Assembly (NCBI GenBank): GCA_959020415.1
Contig: CAUERX010000001.1
Location: forward strand, 30,905-94,904
DNA: 64,000 nt
Source: an uncultured bacterium
GTDB lineage: Bacteria > Bacillota_I > Bacilli_A > RF39 > UBA660
Reading direction: 5' to 3'
Shown here: positions 8,146 through 17,044 of the stretch, piece after piece
How positions within the stretch are numbered: the stretch's first letter is position 1
Layout: every line of letters starts with the position of its first letter
The notes under the pieces: model-generated
What the model was told of the DNA's origin: nothing
Seen by the model: only the letters and a program-made list of their open reading frames with translations
The model's database searches: none
Position numbers and translations under genes: made by a program

Positions 8146-8883
8146 TTAGTTTAATTTATAATATATTTTTTCTAAATTTTTTTCTTCAATATCAAAACTC
8201 GTTCCATGATCATGTATTTGCCCATATCTATATCCATCTTTAAAAACGTTAATTCGAAAACTTACTCTGATGCATCCTTCTTCAATTGCTTTAATAAATG
8301 TTTTGAAGTCTTTTAATATATATAATTGGTGTTTAGTGTATCGAAAGAAAACCTCGTTATGCTCAAATTTTCTTTCGGCTTTAACAAATAGTAAATATTT
8401 TAATTTTCTATTTACTTTTTCTTCAATCATAGAAAATGACCAAGCACAGTTATTATCAATGATTTTTCCCTCGTTATTAAATACATGTAGGACTATTTGC
8501 TCTTTTTTGTAATCAACATGTAACTTAAAGTAATGGTTATTTCCTCCATATACCTTTTTGTTGCTGTAAATAGACATATTGAACACATTTAAATCCTTGT
8601 CTTTATAGTATGGATAACTATATAATTCGTGAATTCTTTTTATCTCGTATAGATAGCTATTAGGCGTTGCGCTAAAAAGAGTTATATAAGTATAAAATTT
8701 GGAATTAGTTTTGGTTTTTATTTCAATTTCTCCATAATCTGGGATTTCAAAGTTATTTTTTTCAATGCCTAGTGCTTTTTCAAATGTTTTTCCACTGGCG
8801 GCTGTTCCTTTAATTTCGCTTTTAATCCATCCCTTTTCTTTTATTTTTTCCGTTTTAATTATTAGTTCTTTTAAGTCGTTCAT
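8146..8883 (-). CDS. MvaI/BcnI-family restriction endonuclease-like protein
   Basis: A 245-aa protein of the MvaI/BcnI restriction-enzyme family, related to the monomeric MutH-like nicking fold. After the N-terminal segment GWIKSEIKG come FEKALG, then DYGEIEIKTK. This gives a Glu, then D-x4-E-x-K, matching the E...D-x4-ExK active site of MvaI. A longer frame begins at 8976, but AAAGGA lies seven bases before the ATG at 8883. No DNA methyltransferase or other restriction-modification gene adjoins it. It sits alone between the tRNA arrays and exoA. It may be an orphan acquired enzyme or have a repair role. Cleavage specificity cannot be read from sequence. Confidence 0.78.
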   Translation of the reverse strand: MNDLKELIIKTEKIKEKGWIKSEIKGTAASGKTFEKALGIEKNNFEIPDYGEIEIKTKTNSKFYTYITLFSATPNSYLYEIKRIHELYSYPYYKDKDLNVFNMSIYSNKKVYGGNNHYFKLHVDYKKEQIVLHVFNNEGKIIDNNCAWSFSMIEEKVNRKLKYLLFVKAERKFEHNEVFFRYTKHQLYILKDFKTFIKAIEEGCIRVSFRINVFKDGYRYGQIHDHGTSFDIEEKNLEKIYYKLN

Positions 8884-9082
8884 TGTCGTTTCCTTTCTAT
8901 AAATTAACTTGTCAAAAATATTTTCTCTTATATATATCTTACAATTTTTGTTTTGTAAATCCTTTTTATTTTGCAAAAAAAATTACTTTTTTTAAATTTT
9001 CTATTTTTATTGTACTAAGTATTAATTCTTGATATAATGTTTAAGTTATGTTGAAGAAAATGCAATAAAGGTAGGTGGGATA

Positions 9083-9832
9083 GTGAAGATTATATCTTGG
9101 AATGTAGCTGGGTATCGAGCATGTATTAAAAAAGGTTTTATTGATTTTTTTGAGAATGAGCAGGCTGATGTTTTTTGTTTGCAGGAAGTTAAAGCGACTG
9201 AAGTACAAATACCGTACCATCCAGAGGGATATTTTTGTTATTTAAATGAGGCAGATAAAAAAGGGTATTCGGGTACTTTGATTTATACTAAAGTAAGGCC
9301 TGAGTCTGTTACGTTTGGAATAGGTATTGATGAACATGACCATGAGGGTCGCGTTATTACGCTTGAATTAAATAATTTTTATTTGGTTAATGTGTATGTA
9401 CCTAATGCTAAAAGAGGCCTTGAAAGGTTAGACTATCGAGTTAAATGGGAAAAAGATTTTCTTAATTATTTGAAGCAGCTTGAAAGAAATAAACCAGTAG
9501 TTGTTTGCGGAGATTTTAATGTAGCGCATCAAGAAATAGATCTTCGCAATCCTAAACAGAATGTTGATAATGCTGGATTTACATATGAAGAGCGCGGGTG
9601 TTTTACTAATTTGCTTAATGCTGGTTTTATAGATACATATCGTTATTTTTATCCAAGTAAAGAGGCATATACATGGTGGAGCTATATGTCAGCAGCAAGA
9701 GAGCGTAATATAGGCTGGAGAATTGATTATTTTATTGTGTCTAAACCTTTTATTTCTCATGTTGAAGATTCCGTAATTTATAGTGATGTTTTAGGAAGTG
9801 ATCATTGCCCAATAGGTTTAATTTTGAAGTAA
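9083..9832 (+). CDS. exoA: Exodeoxyribonuclease III / AP endonuclease
   Basis: A 249-aa endonuclease/exonuclease/phosphatase-fold enzyme that incises abasic sites. Motifs in order: SWNVAGYRA near 5, the metal ligand Glu in LQEVKA near 37, the catalytic Tyr in VNVYVPNAKRG near 110, VCGDFNVAHQEID near 150, RIDYFIVS near 222, and GSDHCPIGL at the end. The start is GTG at 9083, after AGGTGGG. It is complete and intact, unlike its downstream neighbours. Confidence 0.95.
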   Translation: MKIISWNVAGYRACIKKGFIDFFENEQADVFCLQEVKATEVQIPYHPEGYFCYLNEADKKGYSGTLIYTKVRPESVTFGIGIDEHDHEGRVITLELNNFYLVNVYVPNAKRGLERLDYRVKWEKDFLNYLKQLERNKPVVVCGDFNVAHQEIDLRNPKQNVDNAGFTYEERGCFTNLLNAGFIDTYRYFYPSKEAYTWWSYMSAARERNIGWRIDYFIVSKPFISHVEDSVIYSDVLGSDHCPIGLILK

Positions 9833-9889
9833 TTTGTTTTAGAGCATAAAAAAGAACACCTAAAGATAAAATAATAGTGGGTGATAACA

Positions 9890-10360
9890 CGAAAGTTTAT
9901 ATGAAACCAAGAGTAGAGAAGAAAATTTAATGTATGCGGAGATTTTGCAGGCAAAAATAGTGAAATTACTGCAATCAATTTGTATGTTTATCAGCACCTT
10001 AACTTATTTCAAAATTATCCGACTGTTTCTAAAGATTTGAAAGAGATAGCGGAGACAGAAATGTATCATTTAAATTTACTAGGTGAAACAATTAAATTAT
10101 TAGGTGGTGATCTACAGCTATTAATTGCGTGACGGAGGCTAAAATACCTTGGATAGCCGAAAATGTAAATTATAATGATAATTTAAAAGAAATGATTTTG
10201 TATGATATTAATAGTGATTACAAGCAATAACTATTTATAGAGAACATAGTTTGTTAATCAATGATAAATATATAAGGTAGTTGTTAAAAGAAATTATTGC
10301 TGATGAAGAAGAACATTTAAAAATATTTAGAGGCATATATGCGCTGATATGTGATAATTA
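9890..10360 (+). pseudogene. Decayed ferritin-like (rubrerythrin/Mn-catalase-type) gene
   Basis: No open frame survives, but reading across frames gives a clear ferritin-like helix pair. One part has GDFAGKNSEITAINLYVYQ, IAETEMYHLNLLGE and IKLLGGD, and a later part has IIADEEEHLKIF. The EMYH and EEEH motifs are the diiron ligands of such proteins, which in spore formers are often coat-associated or oxygen-protective. Several frameshifts and stops separate the parts, so the gene is dead. It follows exoA directly. Confidence 0.7.
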
Positions 10361-10455
10361 ATCATAGATACGCTAGAAAAATTTTCTATTTTATTGATAT
10401 GTTTATAATGTAAATGTAGTTAGGAGTTGGAGGGCAGGAGGGTGGTTTTGGCTAA

Positions 10456-11124
10456 ATGAAAACAGATGTTTCTTTAGAAAATATGTCCCATAGTATTGCA
10501 TATTGGTATACGGATTTTTATAATACAAAAAGTAAAGAAATAATTTTTCCAGTAAGGAATAATGAACGCGATTATACATATAAATTACTTAGAATGAAAT
10601 ATAGTGACGCGGATGTTATTGTATCACTAGAAAATAGAATTTATTAGATAAATAGGGATGTATTTATTGAACGTGAAAGAGAATCGTGTATGGTGTTTGT
10701 AGAAGATATAAGTGGTAATAAAATAAAACGAAGAACGATAAATGAAATTCAACCTTATTGTCTTTGTGACGAAGATACACCGAAAACAAATGAATACACC
10801 GAAAAACTTTTTTCACATAAAATCCCGTTTTCAGTAATTGAATTTACTTTTGGACTTAATAGTGAATTTGAGGAATATGATAATTTTTCTGTTAATAAAG
10901 TAGTAGAATTTCTTAAAAGCAAAATTAGAGGATTATCTTATTTGAATTTAGATACAAAAAAAGTTAGAAGTACAGACGTTATTGCTTCAATAAATGCTTC
11001 ACAGTTATTTATTGTGTTGACAAATAAGGCTGAAAGTTTAAATGATTTATTAAAAGCTTTTTTTAAGTTTCATTTGAGATTTATATCTTTAAATCAAAAG
11101 ATTATCAAACTAATTTTGAAATGA
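10456..11124 (+). pseudogene. Hypothetical gene interrupted by one in-frame TAG
   Basis: Two open stretches, 10456-10647 and 10690-11124, are in the same frame and are separated by a single TAG at 10645-10647. Read through, they make one protein of about 222 residues. The sequence between the stop and the second ATG also reads as normal coding sequence (NRDVFIERERESC). I do not recognise the product. It lies in a patch of decaying genes, so a nonsense mutation is the simplest reading. No tRNA-Pyl or suppressor tRNA is seen in the window. Confidence 0.55.
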
Positions 11125-11159
11125 AAAAAGTATGGAAGTAGACTGTATAAATAGATAGT

Positions 11160-11197
11160 GTTCATAGTAAATATTATATTTACTATGAACTTTTTTA
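11160..11197 (+). terminator. Strong intrinsic terminator
   Basis: A perfect 14-bp stem beginning GTTCATAGTAAATA, with loop TTA, followed by six T. It closes the decayed region before the lemA promoter. Confidence 0.9.
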
Positions 11198-11303
11198 TTT
11201 GCAATTGTGGTTATTTTATGTGAGTGTTATTTTCATTATAGTTCTACTTTGAAAATAAACATAAATATGTTAAAATATTAATAGTATAAAAAAGGAGGAT
11301 ATT

Positions 11304-11837
11304 ATGAAAATTTTATTAATTATAATTTTAGCAATTGTTATTTTGATAGTTGTTTTATATAACTATTTAGTAAAACTAAATATAAGATGTAAAAATGCTT
11401 GGTCACAAATTGATAATCAATTAAAGAGAAGAGCCGATTTAATTCCAAATTTAGTTGAGGTGACTAAAGGATATGCAGCATATGAAAGCCAAGTGTTAGT
11501 AGATGTGGTTAATGCAAGAAACCAAGCTAATTCTATGAGTGATCTTGCTAAGAATACTGAGGAAGTTAGTAATAATTTGAAAAGTTTATTGGCTTTGGGT
11601 GAAAATTATCCAGATTTAAAGGCAAATGAAGTTTTCAAAAATTTGCAGATCGAATTAACAGGAACAGAGGATAAGATTGCCTTTGCAAGACAATTTTATA
11701 ATGATTCTGTGCAACATTACAATACTGCTATAATGGTATTTCCAAATAATATTATGGCAAAGATGATGAAATATAAGGAAAAAGAATATTTTCAAGTTAG
11801 TGATAGTGAAAAAGAACTAGTAAAGGTGGAATTATAA
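11304..11837 (+). CDS. lemA: LemA family protein
   Basis: A 177-aa LemA protein with one N-terminal membrane helix (about residues 3-22), then the family core VKLNIRCKNAWSQIDNQLKRRADLIPNLVE. Helical segments follow, including ARQFYNDSVQHYNTAIMVFPNNI near residue 130. LemA proteins are membrane-anchored helical bundles with no firmly known function. They are very often paired with the HtpX protease, which is the next gene, one base away. AAGGAGG lies upstream. Confidence 0.93.
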   Translation: MKILLIIILAIVILIVVLYNYLVKLNIRCKNAWSQIDNQLKRRADLIPNLVEVTKGYAAYESQVLVDVVNARNQANSMSDLAKNTEEVSNNLKSLLALGENYPDLKANEVFKNLQIELTGTEDKIAFARQFYNDSVQHYNTAIMVFPNNIMAKMMKYKEKEYFQVSDSEKELVKVEL

Positions 11838-11838
11838 A

Positions 11839-12714
11839 ATGATTTTAAGAGATGTACGTAGAAATAAGTTCAAAACTGGATTAATTATTACTTTATTTTT
11901 TGTTTTTATTACGCTATTAGTCTATTTTCTTTCTTTATGGTTTTTTGATAATGTTTATATTGCTGCCTTTATCGGATTATCTATTTCATTTATTTCAGCA
12001 TTTGTATCTTACTACAATTCTGATAAAATGATATTAAGTATTAATAATGCTAGACCAGCAACACGTGAAGAGTTTTTACAATTAAATGTTTCGTTAGAAT
12101 CTTTATGTATTAGTGCAGGGTTACCAATGCCAAAGCTTTACGTTATGGATACTCCGGCTTTAAATGCATTTGCAACTGGTAGAAATCCTGAACATTCAGT
12201 TGTTTGTGTGACAACAGGATTGCTTGACAAACTAGATAAATATGAGATGGAAGGCGTTTTAGCACACGAGTTATCACATATCAAAAATTATGATATTTTA
12301 GTATCAACAATAGCTATTGTAATGGTTGGATTTGTTTCAATTTTAGCTGATATTTGTTCTAGAAGTTTAATTTTTGGTAATCGTGATGAGGATAGTAAAG
12401 CAGGGGCTGTTTTAATGATAGTTGGTCTTGTATTTATTATTTTATCACCAATTTTTGCGACATTGCTTAAGTTGGCGATATCTCGTAATCGTGAGTATTT
12501 AGCAGATGCTAGCGCCGTGGAAATTGCCCGTAATAAGGAAGGGCTTATTAGAGCTTTAGAAAAGTTGGAAACTGAAAATGAGCCAATTCAGGTTAATAAG
12601 GCTACAGAATCTTTGTTTATTGTAAACCCATTAAAGGGAAAAGAAAAGGATTCTTTATGGAGTACACATCCAAGTACAGTTAACCGTATCCAAAAGTTAC
12701 AAAATATTCAATAA
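11839..12714 (+). CDS. htpX: Membrane metalloprotease HtpX
   Basis: A 291-aa M48 family zinc protease that degrades misfolded membrane proteins. The zinc motif HELSH is near residue 143 (AHELSHIKNYD), the third ligand lies in REYLADASAVEI near residue 220, and four hydrophobic helices flank the active site. It starts one base after the lemA stop, so the two are translationally coupled. It is closed by a hairpin at 12710. Confidence 0.95.
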   Translation: MILRDVRRNKFKTGLIITLFFVFITLLVYFLSLWFFDNVYIAAFIGLSISFISAFVSYYNSDKMILSINNARPATREEFLQLNVSLESLCISAGLPMPKLYVMDTPALNAFATGRNPEHSVVCVTTGLLDKLDKYEMEGVLAHELSHIKNYDILVSTIAIVMVGFVSILADICSRSLIFGNRDEDSKAGAVLMIVGLVFIILSPIFATLLKLAISRNREYLADASAVEIARNKEGLIRALEKLETENEPIQVNKATESLFIVNPLKGKEKDSLWSTHPSTVNRIQKLQNIQ

Positions 12715-12731
12715 GCCTGATGGCTTATTTT
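12710..12731 (+). terminator. Hairpin after htpX
   Basis: AATAAGCC, loop TGAT, GGCTTATT, then a short T tract. The htpX stop lies in the left arm. Confidence 0.7.
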
Positions 12732-12813
12732 AGTATAATGTGAAATTTGTGTGATATACTGGATAAAATGTCGGAAATATGTTATTATTATATAGGAAAT
12801 GAGGTAGAAATAT

Positions 12814-13671
12814 ATGAATGAAAATAAGAGATTGATTATGGTGGGAATTGTTATTGTTGCCGTTGTTGTCATTATTTTATTAATTAGTTTTTGGCCAAAG
12901 GCAGATAAAAGCTTTGCTTGTGGAGTAAAAGCCGATGGTGAATATGAAAAATTGGGCAAAGTTAATTATAAACAATATCAATGTCTAGTAAAAGAAGATA
13001 GTAAAAATGCTGTAGTTGTATCAGATGATATGACTGATAAGAAAAAGGAAGCATTAAATAGTACAGCAAAAAAAATCGGACATGCTATTTACTATTTAGA
13101 TAACGAAAAGATTAATTCAGATGATATGAAATCAATTAAAAAAGATTTAAAGTATCAAGATTCTTCATTTAAAAAAGATGTTATTGTTGTAATTGAAAAA
13201 GGTAAAGTTGCTACATATAAAGAAGATATTTTAGATAATGCTGATGAATTAAAAACATTCTTATCTGATGCTAAATTAGCTAAATTTGCTTGTAATGCCG
13301 CACCGGATAAAGAGTATGAAAATTTAGGTGAATTAGATTATGATGGATATAATTGTTTATATGAAAGTGGTGAACCATTCGCTGTTATTTTAGCACAAAC
13401 AACATGTAGTTATTGTGTTTCGTATAAACCAATTATTGATGAATATGTAGCTAAGAATAATTTACCTATATATATTATTGAAATTGATCAATTATCTGAT
13501 GATGAAAGAAATGCTTTACTTTCTTCATTAAGTTATTTTAAGGATAATGAAAGTTGGGGTACTCCTCTTACTTTGGGTATTAAAAATAAAGAGGTTGTTA
13601 GTGAAATAAGTGGATATACTGATGACGAAGGAAACCTTGATAATTTCTTTAAAGGATTAGGTTTAAAATAA
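12814..13671 (+). CDS. Membrane-anchored thioredoxin-like protein with duplicated domain
   Basis: A 285-aa protein with an N-terminal membrane helix at about residues 7-25, placing the rest outside the membrane. Residues about 30-150 and 165-285 are tandem copies. Each begins FAC, then has EYEKLG/EYENLG and a YxxYxC segment. Only the second copy keeps the redox motif CSYC, in TTCSYCVSYKPIID. The first copy has lost its CxxC. It probably acts as an extracytoplasmic thiol-disulphide protein. It is monocistronic with its own terminator. Confidence 0.8.
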   Translation: MNENKRLIMVGIVIVAVVVIILLISFWPKADKSFACGVKADGEYEKLGKVNYKQYQCLVKEDSKNAVVVSDDMTDKKKEALNSTAKKIGHAIYYLDNEKINSDDMKSIKKDLKYQDSSFKKDVIVVIEKGKVATYKEDILDNADELKTFLSDAKLAKFACNAAPDKEYENLGELDYDGYNCLYESGEPFAVILAQTTCSYCVSYKPIIDEYVAKNNLPIYIIEIDQLSDDERNALLSSLSYFKDNESWGTPLTLGIKNKEVVSEISGYTDDEGNLDNFFKGLGLK

Positions 13672-13697
13672 GTATTGAGTTTTCAATACTTTTTTTG
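13671..13697 (+). terminator. Intrinsic terminator
   Basis: AGTATTGA, loop GTTT, TCAATACT, then seven T. Confidence 0.9.
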
Positions 13698-13743
13698 TTA
13701 TTTATTTCTTTTTATTTAATATGTTTAAATAAGGAGAGTGGTT

Positions 13744-13998
13744 ATGGAATTTTTAAATTATATTATGGAAAGTAAATTGATTTTAATCCCAGCTTTATAT
13801 ATTGTAGGTTATATTATTAAGAATACGGCTTTAATAAGTAATAGATTCATTCCAGTTATTTTATTATTCGTTGGTGTTATTTTGTCTGTATTTATGGGTG
13901 GGGATACGATTATCAATAATATCGTACAAGGTATTTTAGTAGCTGGGGCTACAGTCATGGCTAATCAAATGGTTAAACAAAGTACAAGAAAAGAGTGA
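13744..13998 (+). CDS. Holin-like small membrane protein
   Basis: An 84-aa protein with three hydrophobic segments and a short basic tail (KQSTRKE), resembling phage-holin-family proteins that occur outside prophages. AAGGAG lies seven bases before the ATG at 13744. A GTG six bases further upstream overlaps that site and is not used. No endolysin or phage gene is adjacent, so the role is unclear. The stop codon falls in the terminator at 13989. Confidence 0.65.
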   Translation: MEFLNYIMESKLILIPALYIVGYIIKNTALISNRFIPVILLFVGVILSVFMGGDTIINNIVQGILVAGATVMANQMVKQSTRKE

Positions 13999-14012
13999 TA
14001 CTCTTTTTCTTT
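13989..14012 (+). terminator. Intrinsic terminator after the holin-like gene
   Basis: AAAAGAGT, loop GAT, ACTCTTTT with a following T run. Confidence 0.8.
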
Positions 14013-14027
14013 TTATTTGGGGCGTGT

Positions 14028-14033
14028 TATAAT
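14028..14033 (+). promoter_or_regulatory. -10 box of the DmpA-C39 gene
   Basis: TATAAT lies 17 bases before the ATG at 14050. It falls inside the longest possible frame, which rules out the upstream start at 14017. Confidence 0.6.
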
Positions 14034-14049
14034 TAGCATAGGTGATATT

Positions 14050-15696
14050 ATGAAAAGAATTAGAGATTATGGAATTATTATTGGTAATGGAAAAACTGGC
14101 AAGCTAAATAAAATTACAGATGTTCCAGGAGTTCGTGTTGGGCACTATACTATTTCAAATGAGAATAATAATACGGGCATTACAGTTATTTTGCCATGTC
14201 AGGATAATATATATAAGAATAAAGTAGTTGCTGCTTCTCATGTTATGAATGGATATGGTAAAACTCAAGGTCTTATGCAAATAGACGAGCTTGGTTATAT
14301 TGAAACACCAATTGCTTTAACTAGTACTTTAAATGTTGGTAAGGTCCATGAAGGATTAGTTGACTATATGATTAATGAATGTTTAAAATCTGGCATTGAA
14401 GTTAATTCGATTAATCCGGTTGTTGGTGAATGTAATGATTGGCCCCTCAATAATATTAAAGATAGGGTGTTAGATAATAATGCGGTGGCCGAGGCTATTG
14501 CTAGTGCTACTGTAAATTTTGATGAAGGAGATGTCGGCGCTGGAAAAGGGACAAGTTGTTTAGGATTAAAAGGCGGAATAGGGTCAGCTTCTAGATTAAC
14601 TTTGATTGATGATAAGTTTTATACTATTGGTGTTTTAGTTCAAAGTAATTTTGGCGGGTCAAAAGATTTAATAATTGATGGAAAGCCGGTTGGGGATATT
14701 GTTAGTTCTAAGGTTATAGATAATGGTAACGGAAAAGGGTCGATTATGCTGGTTTTAGCAACAGATTTACCTGTGAGTGATAGGCAGCTAAAACGAATTA
14801 TTAAACGGGTAGAAGTTGGGCTTGCTCGTATTGGTTCCTATATTGATCATGATAGTGGTGATGTTGTAATTGGATTTACTACAGCAAACAGAATTAATAA
14901 AGATATTGAAGGTAATTTTCGTTCGCAAAAAGTAGTAGTTGAAGAGAAATTAAACTATGTATTTAGGATGGTGGCTGAGGCTGCTGAAGAAGCAATTTTA
15001 AATTCTTTGGCACTGTCTAAAACTTTAGTTGGTTATAATGGTAAAACTAAATTTAGTCTTACGGATGTATACCTGAAAGATTATATGAAAAACAAAAACT
15101 ATAAGGCTTATATTTGTGGAGTAAAGTCAATTAATCAATTTCCAGATTATCCTGTTGGATGTGAATCAGTGGCATTGCAAATTCTATTAAATTATTATGG
15201 GGTTGATGTTAGTGCCGAGGATATAGTTAACGAGTTAAAAAAAGGTGATAGACCACATTATGAAGGTGAAACTTTATATGGTGGAAATCCTGAATTAGAG
15301 TTCGTTGGTGATCCTAGAGATATTCATAGTTATGGGGTATATGAGAAACCAATAGCTGATGTAGCTAATAAATTTAAGCCAGGAATAAAAAATATTACGG
15401 GAACAGATTTAATAGAATTATTCAAGCTTGTTGATGAAGGCTATCCAATTCAGGTTTGGTCATCAATTAAGCTTTTAAACCCATTTATTTCGCAAAAGTG
15501 GATTTATAAGACTACAGGAGAAACAATTGACTGGAAAGCTCAGCTACATTCGGTTGTATTGGTGGGGTATTCAGATGATGTGGTTGTGGTTTCCGATCCT
15601 GATGTTGGAGCTATTCGAGAATTTGATAGAGGTAAATTTGAAGAAGTATATAATTACTTTGGAAAAAGAGCTTTGTATTATAATGAGAAAAAGTAA
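14050..15696 (+). CDS. Fusion of a DmpA/P1-family peptidase with a C39-like peptidase domain
   Basis: A 548-aa two-domain protein. Residues 1-330 are a DmpA-family (S58) N-terminal-nucleophile peptidase: TDVPGVRVGH near 20, VGAGKGTSCLGLKGGIGSASR near 165, and the self-cleavage site Gly-Ser231 in KGSIMLVLATDLP. Residues 355-548 resemble a C39_2 papain-like peptidase: Cys371 in VGCESVAL, His500 in LHSVVLVGY, then an Asp. DmpA enzymes cut N-terminal residues from small peptides. The second domain may cut larger ones. There is no signal peptide. AGGTGAT precedes the ATG at 14050. The gene ends just before the integrated element array. Confidence 0.83.
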   Translation: MKRIRDYGIIIGNGKTGKLNKITDVPGVRVGHYTISNENNNTGITVILPCQDNIYKNKVVAASHVMNGYGKTQGLMQIDELGYIETPIALTSTLNVGKVHEGLVDYMINECLKSGIEVNSINPVVGECNDWPLNNIKDRVLDNNAVAEAIASATVNFDEGDVGAGKGTSCLGLKGGIGSASRLTLIDDKFYTIGVLVQSNFGGSKDLIIDGKPVGDIVSSKVIDNGNGKGSIMLVLATDLPVSDRQLKRIIKRVEVGLARIGSYIDHDSGDVVIGFTTANRINKDIEGNFRSQKVVVEEKLNYVFRMVAEAAEEAILNSLALSKTLVGYNGKTKFSLTDVYLKDYMKNKNYKAYICGVKSINQFPDYPVGCESVALQILLNYYGVDVSAEDIVNELKKGDRPHYEGETLYGGNPELEFVGDPRDIHSYGVYEKPIADVANKFKPGIKNITGTDLIELFKLVDEGYPIQVWSSIKLLNPFISQKWIYKTTGETIDWKAQLHSVVLVGYSDDVVVVSDPDVGAIREFDRGKFEEVYNYFGKRALYYNEKK

Positions 15697-15697
15697 A

Positions 15698-15726
15698 AAG
15701 AACATCTATTTAGATGCTCTTTTGTT
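15698..15726 (+). terminator. Terminator of the fusion peptidase gene
   Basis: AGAACATCT and AGATGCTCT form a stem with one mismatch, followed by TTTTG. A second hairpin (CGAGCTTT with AAAGCTCG) follows at 15741-15762. Confidence 0.6.
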
Positions 15727-15775
15727 TTAATAATGAAAAACGAGCTTTTTTTAGAAAGCTCGAATATCATCATTA

Positions 15776-15791
15776 TGGTGGAGAATAAGGG
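15776..15791. repeat. att copy 1 (outer left attachment site)
   Basis: TGGTGGAGAATAAGGG is identical to the last 16 bases of the tRNA-Ala gene at 31638, read as its complement. It marks the left boundary between the chromosome and the tandem integrated elements. Confidence 0.9.
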
Positions 15792-15906
15792 TTTATTTAT
15801 TGACTTTAAATAATTTTAAAAATATAGTTTTCTTTTTAATTTCAATCTTTTTAGTTTATTTAAGTTTAAAAAGATTGAATGTGAATTTTTAAAAATTAAG
15901 GAAAAT
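15776..15906. repeat. About 125-bp direct repeat, copy A (element left end)
   Basis: Nearly identical to 17625-17753. It begins with att and continues through an AT-rich stretch with TTATTGACTTTAAATAA. It shows that elements 1 and 2 share the same left terminus. Confidence 0.9.
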
Positions 15907-15923
15907 AAATTATAAAAGTGATA

Positions 15924-16521
15924 TTATGCTAGAGCTGGTTTATTATGTATAGTACCAATTTTTTTTACAAAACTAGTTTCTTGCTCTTTTTCTTTTTCAC
16001 CAAATTGTTCGTTTAAAGTTAAAACACTACTTTTATATCTATTATATGCGAAATCATAGTCGCCATTTTCAATAGCCTTAACACAAACATCTACAATATG
16101 GTTATATATACACTCGTATATTTCCTCGTTATCATCTAATGCATCAATATTTTCAACTATTATAGGCGCAACTTCATAATATAAAGCAATATCTTCTTTA
16201 GAAACAAAATTATCTCTAAACCATCTTAAAACAGTTAATTCATAGCAATTGTTATCAAATCCATTTTGAAAATGTTTCATACAAGCAGATGTTAAATAGC
16301 AACTTCCTGAATGGCTATCTTTTTGAGATTTATCGCTATTATGAGTTGTCGCACTGTAACTTTTGTTACTACTGTCTACATTAATATGAGCAGCAGAATG
16401 ATCTGGTGTGCTTGGATCTTTATCATAAAAGGAAATATGATCTCTTCTTTTTTTTATCAGTACTTATTTTAATTGTAACGCCTTTATCGTTTACATATTC
16501 GCCTCTTTCATTTCTTCCTAT
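15924..16521 (-). pseudogene. Frameshifted gene with C-terminal CYLT-type Cys domain
   Basis: The open part (15924-16280) encodes a conserved-looking C-terminal domain with NNCYELTVLRWFRDNF. Reading upstream in the same frame gives GSCYLTSACM, typical of proteins with a small Cys-rich C-terminal box, and a polar linker. The frame breaks at a run of eight A (16448-16455 on the plus strand). Removing one A restores one protein of about 195 aa that begins near 16521. Its start codon would be ATA, seven or eight bases after GGAGG. Function is unknown. It is paired with the next gene upstream on the same strand. Confidence 0.6.
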
Positions 16522-16841
16522 TATTTTTCCTCCTTTATTAACAGTAATTTTTTATGTAAATTAAATAAATAGTCACTCCATATTTCAATTTGTTCTGCAT
16601 AAATTCCATCTTCTATAGCATATTTTTCAAGTAAAGGTAATGATCTAAGATGGACATCATTTAATATATTTGAAGATAGTATATTAAAATCTTTATATTC
16701 ATCATACTTTATTTTTTGTTTAGCAATTAAATCTAGCATTTCTATATATTCTGACTTGTCATCATTATATGGTTGATAATAAATTGCTATAGATAAATTA
16801 TACAATAATTTTTCAAAAGCTTGTTCTAATTCTTTTGACAT
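16521..16841 (-). CDS. Hypothetical helical protein
   Basis: A 106-aa acidic, probably all-helical soluble protein (MSKELEQAFEKLLYNLSIAIYYQ start). I do not recognise it. It precedes the CYLT-type gene on the minus strand, and its stop overlaps that gene's start region, with GGAGG inside its last codons, so the two are translationally coupled. AAGGAG lies before the ATG. Together they form the only cargo pair of element 1. Confidence 0.6.
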   Translation of the reverse strand: MSKELEQAFEKLLYNLSIAIYYQPYNDDKSEYIEMLDLIAKQKIKYDEYKDFNILSSNILNDVHLRSLPLLEKYAIEDGIYAEQIEIWSDYLFNLHKKLLLIKEEK

Positions 16842-17044
16842 ATTAATTCTCCTTTCTCACTTATAAATTAAAAGGCGACAAAAATATATAATTTGCCACC
16901 AAAAATGAAATAAAAATGTAAGTAAATAAATTGTTTTAGTAGCAAACTTTCTGCTTCCCAATAATTTATAAACTATATTAACACTCTTTGTTATAAATTT
17001 CAATGCTTTTATATAATACAATAAAAAAATAAGGGGAGAATATA

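Noticed and set aside
10645..10647. In-frame TAG as pyrrolysine
   Set aside because: No pyrrolysine genes are seen, the neighbouring gene is clearly decayed, and the organism is not of a group known for Pyl use.
13744..15696. Prophage suggested by the holin-like gene
   Set aside because: No phage structural, terminase or endolysin genes are nearby. Holin-like proteins also occur outside phages.
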